DNA from: Ruminococcus bovis
Lineage (GTDB): Bacteria > Bacillota > Clostridia > Oscillospirales > Acutalibacteraceae
Direction: 5' to 3'
Assembly (NCBI RefSeq): GCF_005601135.1
Contig: NZ_CP039381.1
Coordinates: forward strand, 1,671,941 to 1,735,940
DNA: 64,000 bases
Shown: positions 19,341 to 27,553 of the stretch, piece after piece
Layout of the letters: every line of letters starts with the position of its first letter
Position numbering within the stretch: position 1 is the stretch's first letter
Notes under the pieces: model-generated
Databases searched by the model: none
Seen by the model: only the letters and a program-made list of their open reading frames with translations
What the model was told of the DNA's origin: nothing
Position numbers and translations under genes: made by a program

Positions 19341-20224
19341 GTGAGCAAGCAATCGTCTTAAACCAGCTGACCAAGCACTATGGAACCCATCGGGGGATCA
19401 ATGACCTCAGTTTCTCGGTGAATGAGGGCGAGTTTTTCGGCTTCATTGGCCCCAACGGTGCAGGGAAATCCACCACCATCCGCACGCTGATGGGCCTGAT
19501 CCATCCCAGCGGCGGCAACGCCTCTATTTTCGGTCTGGACTGCCAGACCAAGGCCAGTGTCATTGCCAGAGATGTGGGCTACCTTCCCAGCGAGAACAGC
19601 TATTATGAAAACATGAAGGTGCGGGAACTGCTGCAATACACCGCTGACCTGTACGGCATGGACTGCGAAACGAAAATGTATGAGCTGTCTGAGCGCCTCA
19701 ATCTGGATCTGACCCGGAAAATCGAAGACCTGTCTCTGGGTAACAAGAAAAAGGTGGGTATCGTGTCTGCCATTATGACTTCACCCAAACTGATCATTAT
19801 GGACGAACCCACCAGCGGGTTAGACCCACTGATCCAGCAGGCTTTCTACGATATTCTGAAGGAGGAAAACAGCCGGGGCGCTACCGTGTTTTTTTCCTCC
19901 CATGTGCTGAGTGAGGTACAGAAACTGTGTGACCGGGTGGCCATTCTGAAAGAAGGACATCTTATTGGCATACAGCCCATCAAAGAACTGCGTGAGAGCG
20001 GCTATAAAAAAGTCACTCTGAGTGCAAAGGAGGCTATCCCTCGCGATTTCTTTAATTTGTCCGGCATTGCGAACTATGCGGAGACTGCGGACAAGACCTC
20101 TGTTTCCTTTATGTATAACGGCAATATCACGGCGATCATTGACAAGCTTCACCTGCTGCATTTGGACGATGTGCTTTTGGAAGAGCCCTCTCTGGAGGAG
20201 ATCTTCATGCACTACTACGAGTAG
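19337..20224 (+). CDS. ABC transporter ATP-binding protein
   Basis: A 295-residue ATPase: Walker A GPNGAGKST (about 39-47), signature LSLGNKKKV in place of the usual LSGGQ, Walker B LIIMDEPTSGLDP and the switch His in SSHVLSEV. The C-terminal extension (about 220-295) is typical of ABC-2 exporters of antibiotics or peptides. It works with the two permeases downstream; the substrate is not evident. Confidence 0.9.
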   Translation: MSEQAIVLNQLTKHYGTHRGINDLSFSVNEGEFFGFIGPNGAGKSTTIRTLMGLIHPSGGNASIFGLDCQTKASVIARDVGYLPSENSYYENMKVRELLQYTADLYGMDCETKMYELSERLNLDLTRKIEDLSLGNKKKVGIVSAIMTSPKLIIMDEPTSGLDPLIQQAFYDILKEENSRGATVFFSSHVLSEVQKLCDRVAILKEGHLIGIQPIKELRESGYKKVTLSAKEAIPRDFFNLSGIANYAETADKTSVSFMYNGNITAIIDKLHLLHLDDVLLEEPSLEEIFMHYYE

Positions 20225-20237
20225 GGAGGTGTCAGGC

Positions 20238-21032
20238 ATGATCATTTTGAAATATGAACTGAAAAGGCACCGCAAATATATTTTGGGTTGGGCCATCGCC
20301 TTGGCTCTGTGTGTTTTTGTGATGACGCCTACCTATTACAGCTTTATGGATGTTTCCACCGGAGACCTCTATGAAACGCTGGGTACGAGTGATTTTTACA
20401 AGGGCGTTGGCGTGTCCATGGAATATCTGACCTCACCGTTGGGCATTTATGCGTTTCTCACCAGCTTTTTTATGATTGCGTCCGGTATTTTCGGGATGCA
20501 CTTCGGTATCGCCATTCACACCAAGGAGTGCTCGGAGCGAACCTCTGAATATCTGTTTACAAAACCCCATACCCGAAAAACGATTTACTGGGCAAAGGCG
20601 TTCACGGTTTTTTTCGGCGTAGTGGTCGTGAGCATGGTATATCTTCTCGCCTCTTTTTTGGCGCTGGCCCTGTTTCGCTCCGGTATTGACTGGGGAGAGT
20701 TCTTTCTGATTGCTCTTTCCCTTATGCTGGTCACGCTGTTCCTTGCAGCTATGGGGCTTTTGGTAGGAATTCTTTTTTCACGCAATCGAAGACCACTTTT
20801 GACTGCCGGGTTAATTGTCTTTGTCGAGTACTGCGTCACCAGCTTCTCCAACATTGTCAGCAACCGTGCCATTAGTTTTCTGTCCCCGTACTCGTTCTTT
20901 AGTGCGGCTGAGATTTCCAAATCTGGCTTTTATGAGTTGGATTACTTGGGATGGTGTGTACTGCTGTTTGCCCTGTTTTTGGTGCTGTCTTATCGTGTCT
21001 TTTTGAAAAAAGACATCCAGTTCCGCTCATGA
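20238..21032 (+). CDS. ABC-2 type permease, first subunit
   Basis: A 264-residue membrane protein with six hydrophobic segments. ATG at 20238 follows GGGAGGTG; the longer open frame to the left overlaps the ATPase in another frame. The cytoplasmic motif ERTSEYLFTKPHTRKTIYWAK recurs in the second permease as FGTSEYLFTKPVERKTIVLAK, showing that the two subunits are paralogues that pair with the ATPase. Confidence 0.85.
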   Translation: MIILKYELKRHRKYILGWAIALALCVFVMTPTYYSFMDVSTGDLYETLGTSDFYKGVGVSMEYLTSPLGIYAFLTSFFMIASGIFGMHFGIAIHTKECSERTSEYLFTKPHTRKTIYWAKAFTVFFGVVVVSMVYLLASFLALALFRSGIDWGEFFLIALSLMLVTLFLAAMGLLVGILFSRNRRPLLTAGLIVFVEYCVTSFSNIVSNRAISFLSPYSFFSAAEISKSGFYELDYLGWCVLLFALFLVLSYRVFLKKDIQFRS

Positions 21033-21044
21033 GGGGGTGCAAAG

Positions 21045-21830
21045 ATGAAAACATTGGTGAAAAACGAATTCCGCCAAACCAGAAAGACCCTGCTGATCTG
21101 GCTGGGGATCATGTTACTGCTGTGCGGATTCTGCTATTTTGAACTTTTATCCTTGAAGGACAGTCTGGATGAGATGGCCCGGACAGTCGGCCAATTTCCT
21201 CGCTTGATCATGATCATGTTCGGTGTGAAAGGGGATCTCACGACTGCCCTTGGTTGGTACGCGTGTATCTATTTTTGGGAGGGGCTGTTGGCCTTTGCCT
21301 ATGCAATCTCTCTGGGCCTGTCCTGTGTGGCGAGGGAAAAGAAATTTGGAACATCCGAATACCTGTTCACAAAGCCTGTGGAGCGGAAAACCATTGTTCT
21401 GGCGAAGGTGATCGTTTCAGCAGTGAACCTGCTGGTGTTCGCCCTGTTCAGCGGCGTGTGCAATTATTTCACGATCGTTCTTCCTTTGGGCGGTCTGGAT
21501 CAGCCGGGAGCGGTGCTTTCCACAACGATGGGAATGTTCTTTACCCAGCTTCTCTTTTTTGCCTTGGGTCTGCTGTTTGCCAGCCTTTTCAAATCTTATA
21601 AGGCCGCGGTACGCGCCGGTACGGTTTTCGTATTGGCCGCCTATGTGTTGGCCTTTACTGCCGAGTACACAGGGAATCGTTTCTTGGATTATCTGACCCC
21701 TCTGCGGTACTATGATGTGTATGAAGTAGCACTAAATGGCGTCTATCTTTCCTACATCGTCTTAACAGTACTCATTGTGGGCGCGTGTGTAATGGTTTCT
21801 ACAAGGCGGTGGAAACTGCGTGAGTTGTAA
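21045..21830 (+). CDS. ABC-2 type permease, second subunit
   Basis: A 261-residue membrane protein, paralogue of the upstream permease (shared SEYLFTKP-RKTI motif at about 100-115), 12 bases after it. Six hydrophobic segments. End of the TetR/ABC cassette; no obvious terminator follows before the coding relic at 21842. Confidence 0.85.
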   Translation: MKTLVKNEFRQTRKTLLIWLGIMLLLCGFCYFELLSLKDSLDEMARTVGQFPRLIMIMFGVKGDLTTALGWYACIYFWEGLLAFAYAISLGLSCVAREKKFGTSEYLFTKPVERKTIVLAKVIVSAVNLLVFALFSGVCNYFTIVLPLGGLDQPGAVLSTTMGMFFTQLLFFALGLLFASLFKSYKAAVRAGTVFVLAAYVLAFTAEYTGNRFLDYLTPLRYYDVYEVALNGVYLSYIVLTVLIVGACVMVSTRRWKLREL

Positions 21831-21841
21831 ATGTAATTGTC

Positions 21842-22069
21842 CATAGATATTCTATAAGTCAGCAGGAAAACTTTAATGTTGTATCTATTACTACTGCACA
21901 AAAATGTTATTATAAGGGTATATCTGAAAACTTGTATGTTATAGAACTGCTGAATATTGACGGAATTGTTATTTGGCAATCTTCCGATGGTGAAGTGTAT
22001 CAGACATACCCAAATTCAAATCCAGAAAAAATAGCAAATTCTCTATCGGAGTATATACAGTCAATATAA
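21842..22069 (+). pseudogene. C-terminal relic of an unidentified protein
   Basis: The frame is open without a start codon and reads ENLYVIELLNIDGIVIWQSSDGEVYQTYPNSNPEKIANSLSEYIQ before TAA. The amphipathic pattern is protein-like and ends at the terminator of the second tnpV, so I take it as the tail of a gene cut off on the left. Family unknown. Confidence 0.4.
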
Positions 22070-22072
22070 AAA

Positions 22073-22106
22073 ATGGGCGAAGATGAAACAAATCACCTTC
22101 GCCCAT
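22073..22106 (-). terminator. Terminator of the second tnpV gene
   Basis: On the minus strand ATGGGCGAAG pairs with CTTCGCCCAT and is followed by TTTTTT. Confidence 0.85.
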
Positions 22107-22111
22107 AACAT

Positions 22112-22468
22112 TTATGAATAAATCAATTCATTGTTAACAATCTCCGTTACCCGATTACGAATATTATTCATTTTCTGCACCCACATCATTTGGTTATCTG
22201 CTTTAAGCTGTTCGGTAACGCCTTCTTGTTTAGCAAGTTGTTTTACTAACCGAAAGAACATATCCTCTGCCTGCTCATCAATGTCGGCGAGATAGGCGGT
22301 GAGCTTACAGCTCGTCAGAAGGTTAGTATAAATGATAGGATGATGTTTTTCGAGGTATCTCAAATGCCGTTTGCCCCAAATCCCGATTTCAATCTTTGGC
22401 TGTTCGGGCAATTTCAAATCCGGCAGCAAGTAATCTCCCTGCTGTGTGTATGTAATCTTTGTAGCCAT
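22112..22468 (-). CDS. tnpV: Transposon-encoded protein TnpV (copy 2)
   Basis: 118 residues, the same family and length as copy 1 (469-825), with changes concentrated in the middle and C-terminal half. The first 35 residues are nearly identical. Same strand, same upstream 59-residue partner, own terminator. No recombinase follows: the module ends in a single inverted-repeat arm at 22764-22785. It is therefore either the far end of the mobile region or the relic of a second related element. Confidence 0.85.
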   Translation of the reverse strand: MATKITYTQQGDYLLPDLKLPEQPKIEIGIWGKRHLRYLEKHHPIIYTNLLTSCKLTAYLADIDEQAEDMFFRLVKQLAKQEGVTEQLKADNQMMWVQKMNNIRNRVTEIVNNELIYS

Positions 22469-22471
22469 AAT

Positions 22472-22651
22472 TCAGACCTCCTTAATCTTGATTTGTTTGA
22501 CTTTGGCTTTCGTGAGCTTGATTAACAGCTCGTCAACGAGATCGGTGTACTTGCCCCGTGAAATGAGATCATTCCTCAAATCAATCAGGCTGTTGATAAC
22601 CGTGCGCCGCTCATCAGGCGTTAAGTAAATGTGATACTTTGGATTTTTCAT
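22472..22651 (-). CDS. 59-residue protein co-transcribed with tnpV (copy 2)
   Basis: Reads MKNPKYHIYLTPDERRTVIN and ends VKQIKIKEV; 52 of 59 residues match copy 1 at 829-1008. It lies 3 bases upstream of tnpV with the shared AGGAGG signal. Basic and helical; function unknown. Confidence 0.75.
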   Translation of the reverse strand: MKNPKYHIYLTPDERRTVINSLIDLRNDLISRGKYTDLVDELLIKLTKAKVKQIKIKEV

Positions 22652-22763
22652 TGCAGATTCCTCCTTGACTTGAATTTTACATTCGTATTATAGGAAGAAA
22701 TTGAATAAATCACAAATGTGCGAGCGAGAAATGTGTGTAACTGCCGATAAAACCTGAATTTTT

Positions 22764-22828
22764 CATAAGTCCGTTATGAACACTCGCACCAAGAAAAAGA
22801 GAAGTACATCAGTACTTCTCTTTTTCTT
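22764..22828. repeat. Single inverted-repeat arm followed by a 17-bp perfect palindrome
   Basis: 22764-22785 matches the left arm at 1121-1142 with one substitution. After GCACC the sequence changes to AAGAAAAAGAGAAGTAC, loop ATCA and its exact complement (22791-22828), a strong bidirectional terminator structure. The second arm seen at 1200-1221 is missing. Confidence 0.8.
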
Positions 22829-23464
22829 TATATAACAAGCAAAGGGAGACAGGACTTGAAGGTGACGAGAACGACTGCTGCCGGTGGCAGATGAAAGGAG
22901 TTCGAGGAAGAGCTACAACAGGGAGTTTGAGGAAGTGCATTTATGCACAACGCTAAACGACCATGTTGTACTTGGAGTTAAGAAAACAGTCCGGTGGACT
23001 GTTTTTAGGGAGGGCGTAGATGCTTCTGTCCTTTCGTATTTGTGCTTAATAAGCAAGGTAGGCAGTAGTGCAAGAAGAAAGTATGTCACCCATAACCATA
23101 ATAAGAAGTACATCAGTACTTCTCTTTTTCTTTATATAACAAGCAAAGGGGGACAGGAATTGAAGGTGACGAGAACGACTGCTGCCGGTGGCAGATGAAA
23201 GGAGTTCGAGGAAGAGCTACAACAGGGAGTTTGAGGAAGTGCATTTATGCACAACGCTAAACGACCATGTTGTACTTGGAGTTAAGAAAACAGTCCGGTG
23301 GACTGTTTTTAGGGAGGGCGTAGATGCCTCTATCCTTTCGTATTTGTGCTTAATAAGCGAGGTAGGCAGTAGTGAAAGAAGAAAGTATGTCACCCATAAC
23401 CATAATAAGAAGTACATCAGTACTTCTCTTTTTCTTTATATAACAAGCAAAGGGGGACAGGACC
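22801..23464. repeat. Tandem repeat, period 304 bp, 2.2 copies, hairpin-rich
   Basis: Copies run 22801-23104, 23105-23408 and a 56-base start of a third. Copies one and two differ at only a handful of bases. Each unit contains GAAGTAC/GTACTTC, CTGCC-GGT-GGCAG, TACAAC/GTTGTA enclosing GTGCAT-TT-ATGCAC, AAAACAGTCC-GGT-GGACTGTTTT, and an outer GGTGAC/GTCACC pair. Frames of about 100 codons cross it but the 304-base period shifts the frame, so I do not regard it as coding. Confidence 0.9.
22861..23090 (+). ncRNA. Candidate structured RNA (unit 1; unit 2 at 23165-23394)
   Basis: A 230-base block closed by GGTGAC (22861-22866) and GTCACC (23085-23090) with at least four perfect inner stems. Two of them share the loop context CCGGTGG. 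The density of perfect stems is far above the neighbouring sequence. Strand is inferred from G-rich single-stranded purine segments (GATGAAAGGAG, TTTGAGGAAG) and could be wrong. No known RNA family is claimed. Confidence 0.45.
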
Positions 23465-23579
23465 TTAGGCAACTATAACCTTCAACAAGTAGATATTTAA
23501 TTTGGTGTGAATTACGGTTATATTGATAAAATTATGGGCAATTTAAATTTCATAAAAGTATTTCGACAGTACAATTATC

Positions 23580-23606
23580 ATCTAATTGTGGTAAAATATA
23601 GAAATA
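23580..23606. repeat. Left copy of 27-bp target site duplication
   Basis: Begins ATCTAATTGTGGTAAAATA and is identical over 27 bases to 24788-24814. It contains an extended -10-like TGTGGTAAAAT element. Confidence 0.85.
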
Positions 23607-23710
23607 TGTATGTGCTAAAATGATATGACCCAATAAAAAAGAGGAGTAACTTCAAAATATGGTATAATGGAATCGCTAAAAAACATTAACCTAAGAAAGA
23701 AGTACTCCTC

Positions 23711-24652
23711 ATGAATATGATAACACAAGAAGCAAAGAAAAAGCAAGCCATAGTAAAATACGCACTAAGAAAGGAAGAAGCAAAGCAAGTAGAGTGTACG
23801 GTGTAAGTCTTTCAAGCGTAAAGAGATGGTGTAACCAATATGACGGTACCTGGCAATCGCTATTGCCTAAATCACACAGACCACATAGTCATCCTAACAG
23901 GCACACAAAAAGAGAAGAAAGACAAATTAGAAATTCTTTCAAAAAGTGCTATGAAAGATATGGATGGGATGGAGTATACAGTGATTTAAAGAGAAAAGGA
24001 TATACAAGAAGCTACTCAGGAATGATATATGCAGCTAAAAGAATGGGCTTAGTAAAATATAAAAAGACCAAGAAAAAGAGCCGTAAGCATAGAAGATATC
24101 CGGAACTGTTAATACCTGGAGAAAAGGTGCAGATAGATGTAAAAGAAGTGCCATATAATTGCTTAAGAGGTAAGGCTTTAAGGGACGGAAAGCATTTTAT
24201 CAATGGACTGCAATAGATGAATGTACAAGGATGAGATTTGTATATGGGTTTGAAGAACATACACCGGAAAACTCAACCAAATTTTTGAAAATGTTATTGA
24301 AAGAATTTCCGTTTAAAATACAGACTATTCAAACAGATAACGGAAGAGAATTCACATATAAATATCAAAGCAGTGAAGTGAAAAGTCCTTTTGAAATAGA
24401 ATTAAACAAACTAGGTATAAATCATAAATTAATACCACAACGAACACCTTGGCACAACGGAAAGGTAGAAAGAAGTCATAGAAACGACCAAAGATATTTC
24501 TATGAATGGGAAACATTCAGAAATATTGAAGAATTAAACACAAAATTAAAAGGACATTTGGAATGGAGTAATAACAAAACAATGAGAACACTTGATTACA
24601 AAGTCCAATGCAGTTATTGAGTGAAAAGTTAGAATTGAAATCCGTTCATTAA
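23711..24652 (+). pseudogene. Transposase with three frameshifts
   Basis: Pieced together it starts MNMITQEAKKKQAIVKYALRK and has a helix-turn-helix (VYGVSLSSVKRWCNQYDGTW). The DDE core shows VQIDVKEV with the first Asp, IQTDNGREF with the second, and RTPWHNGKVERSH with the catalytic Glu. Reading frame is lost near 23,785, near 24,190 and near 24,610, where RTLDYK should continue as SPMQLLSEKL. Each loss fits a single-base deletion. The protein cannot be made intact, so the element is immobile unless helped. Confidence 0.8.
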
Positions 24653-24707
24653 TTAATATTCATAATCAAAAGTCAGTAAAACAAGCGAAATATTAAATCG
24701 TATTTTA

Positions 24708-24787
24708 TTTTTACCCTAAAATGGGTCATATCTATTTACAACACAGAATTTTTACCCTAAAATGGGTCATATCTATTTACAACACAG
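24708..24787. repeat. Duplicated right end of the insertion sequence (2 x 41 bp)
   Basis: TTTTTACCCTAAAATGGGTC plus the following terminal repeat occurs at 24708 and again at 24749 with a 41-base period, so the element carries two tandem right ends. Confidence 0.85.
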
Positions 24788-24814
24788 ATCTAATTGTGGT
24801 AAAATATAGAAATA
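24788..24814. repeat. Right copy of 27-bp target site duplication
   Basis: Identical to 23580-23606; lies 67 bases upstream of the TetR start codon. Confidence 0.85.
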
Positions 24815-24880
24815 ATAATTGAAAATTTTATGTAATTGTGCTACAATATTTTACATCATAAGTTTTTTGGAGGGGTTTTT

Positions 24881-25441
24881 GTGTCTCAAGTTACAAAGAG
24901 AGCATTGGAACAATCACTTAAAAATTTGTTGCTAAAAAAGCCTTTGAATAAAATTACAATTACAGATATAACAGAAGATTGTGGTATAAATCGTATGACT
25001 TTTTACTACCATTTTCAAGATATTTACGATTTAGTTGAATGGGTGTGTTATGAAGATGCTAAGAAAGCTCTTGAAAATAAAAAGACCCACGATACTTGGC
25101 AACAAGGACTAACTCAGCTACTTTATGCAGTTCGTGAAAATAAACCATTTATCATTAATGTTTATAATTGTGTTGATAAAGGTCAGGTAGAAAAATACTT
25201 AAAGCCTCTAACTGATGATTTGCTCCTTGGTGTTGTTAAAGAAGAATCAGCAAATGTAAATGTTCGCGAAGAAGATAAAAAGTTCATTGCACAAGTTTAT
25301 TCTTATTGCTTTGTGGGAATTATGCTTGATTGGATAAAGAACGATATGAAAGAAAAACCTGAAGACTTGGTAGAGAGATTAGCCTTAGTTCTTGATGGTG
25401 ATATAGGTTCAGCTTTAGCCAGATTTAATTTATCAAAATAG
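24881..25441 (+). CDS. TetR-family regulator next to oleate hydratase
   Basis: A 186-residue protein. The N-terminal helix-turn-helix (KITITDITEDCGINRMTFYYHFQDIYDLVEW, about residues 22-52) and the C-terminal helical domain are those of the TetR group seen with DhaS/YcfQ-like regulators. The GTG start is chosen for GGAGG 7 bases upstream; an in-frame ATG at 24836 lies too close to the promoter. A terminator separates it from ohyA, but the adjacency suggests that it controls that gene, perhaps sensing fatty acids. Confidence 0.8.
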   Translation: MSQVTKRALEQSLKNLLLKKPLNKITITDITEDCGINRMTFYYHFQDIYDLVEWVCYEDAKKALENKKTHDTWQQGLTQLLYAVRENKPFIINVYNCVDKGQVEKYLKPLTDDLLLGVVKEESANVNVREEDKKFIAQVYSYCFVGIMLDWIKNDMKEKPEDLVERLALVLDGDIGSALARFNLSK

Positions 25442-25469
25442 CAAAAATGATTAAAAATTTTACAATAAT

Positions 25470-25506
25470 TGCATCGTGATAATTTTTTTATCACGGTGCA
25501 TTTTTT
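25470..25506 (+). terminator. Terminator after the TetR gene
   Basis: TGCATCGTGATAA and TTATCACGGTGCA form a 13-base stem with one G-T pair, followed by TTTTTT. Confidence 0.9.
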
Positions 25507-25572
25507 GTTTATTGTGGAATTGTTTTGGACACAATATAATGAAGGTACAAAATAAATTTAGGGAGGCCTATT

Positions 25573-27366
25573 ATGTATTACTCTTCAGGAAATTATGAAT
25601 CATTTGCTCATCCGGAAAAGCCTAAGGATGTAGATAAAAAATCTGCATATATTATCGGTACAGGCCTTGCCGGTTTATCAGCAGCATTTTACCTTGTTCG
25701 TGACGGTAAAATGAAAGGTGAACATATTCACCTATTAGAAAAGCTAGACCTAGCCGGTGGTAGTTGTGACGGTAGAAAAGATATAACAAAAGGTTTCTAT
25801 ATGCGTGGTGGCAGAGAAATGGACAACCACTTTGAAGTAATGTGGGATATGTTCAGAGATGTACCATCAATAGAAAATCCAGAAGTATCTGTACTTGATG
25901 AATATTATTGGCTAAATAAGCATGACCCAAACTATTCTCTATGTCGTGCAACAGTTAATAGAGGTGAAGATGCCCACACAGATAAGAAGTTTAACCTTGA
26001 CAGAGAGTCAGCACTTGCTCTTTCACAGCTTTTCATAACATCAGAAAAGGAATTAGAGGGTAAGAAAATCTCTGATGTATTGCCTGAGTCTTTTTGGTCA
26101 ACGAACTTCTGGCTTTACTGGCAGACAATGTTCGCTTTTCAAAAGTGGTCAAGTGCATTGGAAATGAAAAGGTATCTTTGCAGATATGTTCACCATATTG
26201 ACGGTTTACCTGACTTTAGTGCATTAAGATTTACAAAGTATAATCAGTATGAAAGTATGATTCTTCCACTGGTTAAGTACCTTGAAAATCATGGTGTTAA
26301 GATTGAGTATGGTATGGATGTTAAGAATGTTATTATCGAAAACCATGGTCATAAAAAGGTAGCAAAACAGATTGTATATATTAAGGACGATATGGAACAA
26401 ACTATTGACCTTATTGAAGATGACCTTGTGTTTATTACAAATGGTTGTTGTACAGATACTTCTTGTTACGGTGACCAAAATACAGCACCTGACCTTTCAA
26501 AACTTAAGAATGGTTACGGTGAATCATGGGATATGTGGAAGAACATTGCGCAACAAGCTACTCACGGTGAGTTCGGTAATCCGGATGCTTTTTGTAGTGA
26601 TATTGATGCAACAAACTGGATGAGTGCAACAGTTGAAACTTCTAATGAAGAAATCATCAGACACATTATTCATGTTTGTAAGCGTGACCCAAGAAAGGGT
26701 AAAGTAACTACAGGTGGCATTGTTACAGTAAAGGACAGTACAGACAATTGGTATTTGTCTTGGACAATTAACCGTCAGCCACAGTTTAAGTCACAGAATA
26801 AGGACACTGTACTTGTTTGGCTATATGCACTTAACACAAATACAGAAGGTAACTATGTTAAGAAACCTATGAGAGAATGTTCAGGTGTTGAAGTTTGTGC
26901 CGAGTGGTTATATCACATTGGTATTGATGAGGACAAAATCTATGACTTAGCAGTAAAATCTTGCAACACAACAACTTGCTTTATGCCATATATTAATGCA
27001 TTTTTCCAGCCAAGAAAGTATGAAGACAGGCCAAAGGTTGTACCTGATGGTGCAGTTAACTTTGCATTCCTAGGTCAGTTTGCAGAAACTCCAAGGGATA
27101 CAATTTTCACTACAGAATATTCAATAAGAACAGGTATGGAAAGTGTGTATACACTTCTTGATATTGACAGAGGTGTACCGGAAGTATGGGGTAGTAAGTA
27201 TGATGTAAGAGAGTTACTTCGTGCATGTTACTACGCAATTGATAAGAAACCACTTGAAGAAATTGATTTGTCATTAAAGGAAAGATTAATGCTAAGTACA
27301 GTTCTAAAGAAGATTGAGGGTACAGACCTTGAAATTCTTTTAAAAGAAAGTGGACTGATTGAATGA
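25573..27366 (+). CDS. ohyA: Oleate hydratase
   Basis: A 597-residue FAD enzyme that adds water to the cis-9 double bond of unsaturated fatty acids, giving 10-hydroxystearate and detoxifying host and dietary oleate or linoleate. The FAD-binding loop GTGLAGLSAAFYL is at about 29-41, LLEKLDLAGGSCDG at about 53-66, and the catalytic-glutamate motif RGGREMDNHFEVMWD at about 78-92. Length and sequence match the MCRA/OhyA family. GGGAGG precedes the ATG. Common in gut Firmicutes. Confidence 0.95.
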   Translation: MYYSSGNYESFAHPEKPKDVDKKSAYIIGTGLAGLSAAFYLVRDGKMKGEHIHLLEKLDLAGGSCDGRKDITKGFYMRGGREMDNHFEVMWDMFRDVPSIENPEVSVLDEYYWLNKHDPNYSLCRATVNRGEDAHTDKKFNLDRESALALSQLFITSEKELEGKKISDVLPESFWSTNFWLYWQTMFAFQKWSSALEMKRYLCRYVHHIDGLPDFSALRFTKYNQYESMILPLVKYLENHGVKIEYGMDVKNVIIENHGHKKVAKQIVYIKDDMEQTIDLIEDDLVFITNGCCTDTSCYGDQNTAPDLSKLKNGYGESWDMWKNIAQQATHGEFGNPDAFCSDIDATNWMSATVETSNEEIIRHIIHVCKRDPRKGKVTTGGIVTVKDSTDNWYLSWTINRQPQFKSQNKDTVLVWLYALNTNTEGNYVKKPMRECSGVEVCAEWLYHIGIDEDKIYDLAVKSCNTTTCFMPYINAFFQPRKYEDRPKVVPDGAVNFAFLGQFAETPRDTIFTTEYSIRTGMESVYTLLDIDRGVPEVWGSKYDVRELLRACYYAIDKKPLEEIDLSLKERLMLSTVLKKIEGTDLEILLKESGLIE

Positions 27367-27433
27367 TGGAGTGCCTGTAATAGTAACTAAACTTTAGTTA
27401 TGATTATTATTACTAAAAATTAAATATATAATA

Positions 27434-27470
27434 GAGGTAAGTCCCATTATTGGTACTTACCTCTTGTTTT
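27434..27470 (+). terminator. Terminator of ohyA
   Basis: GAGGTAAGT and ACTTACCTC with a following TTGTTTT. Confidence 0.8.
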
Positions 27471-27553
27471 AATCAGTAATTTACCTAAAAAGCCTTTATT
27501 TTACCGTCACAAATGATAAGATAATTGTAGTAAATAAATTTTAGGTGATAATT

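Larger units (their letters stand above)
23607..24787 (+). mobile_element. IS1202-like insertion sequence, decayed
   Basis: The ends are related inverted repeats. Left starts TGTATGTGCTAAAATGATAT and continues GACCCA; the right end, read inwards, starts TGTGTTGTAAATAGATAT and continues GACCCA. It is bracketed by a 27-bp direct repeat (23580-23606 and 24788-24814). A duplication of this length is the known habit of IS1202-type elements, and the transposase is of the DDE type. Family assignment rests on these two facts together. Confidence 0.7.

Noticed and set aside
22861..23090. Assignment of the structured unit to HEARO/omega RNA or another named large RNA
   Set aside because: Some purine-rich segments are reminiscent, but no IscB/TnpB gene is nearby and I cannot verify a covariance match.
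22884..23478. Frames of 104 and 96 codons inside the tandem repeat
   Set aside because: The 304-base period shifts the frame, there is no ribosome site, and the sequence is explained by hairpins.
24708..24787. CRISPR-like short repeats
   Set aside because: Only two adjacent copies with no spacers; they are the duplicated end of the insertion sequence.
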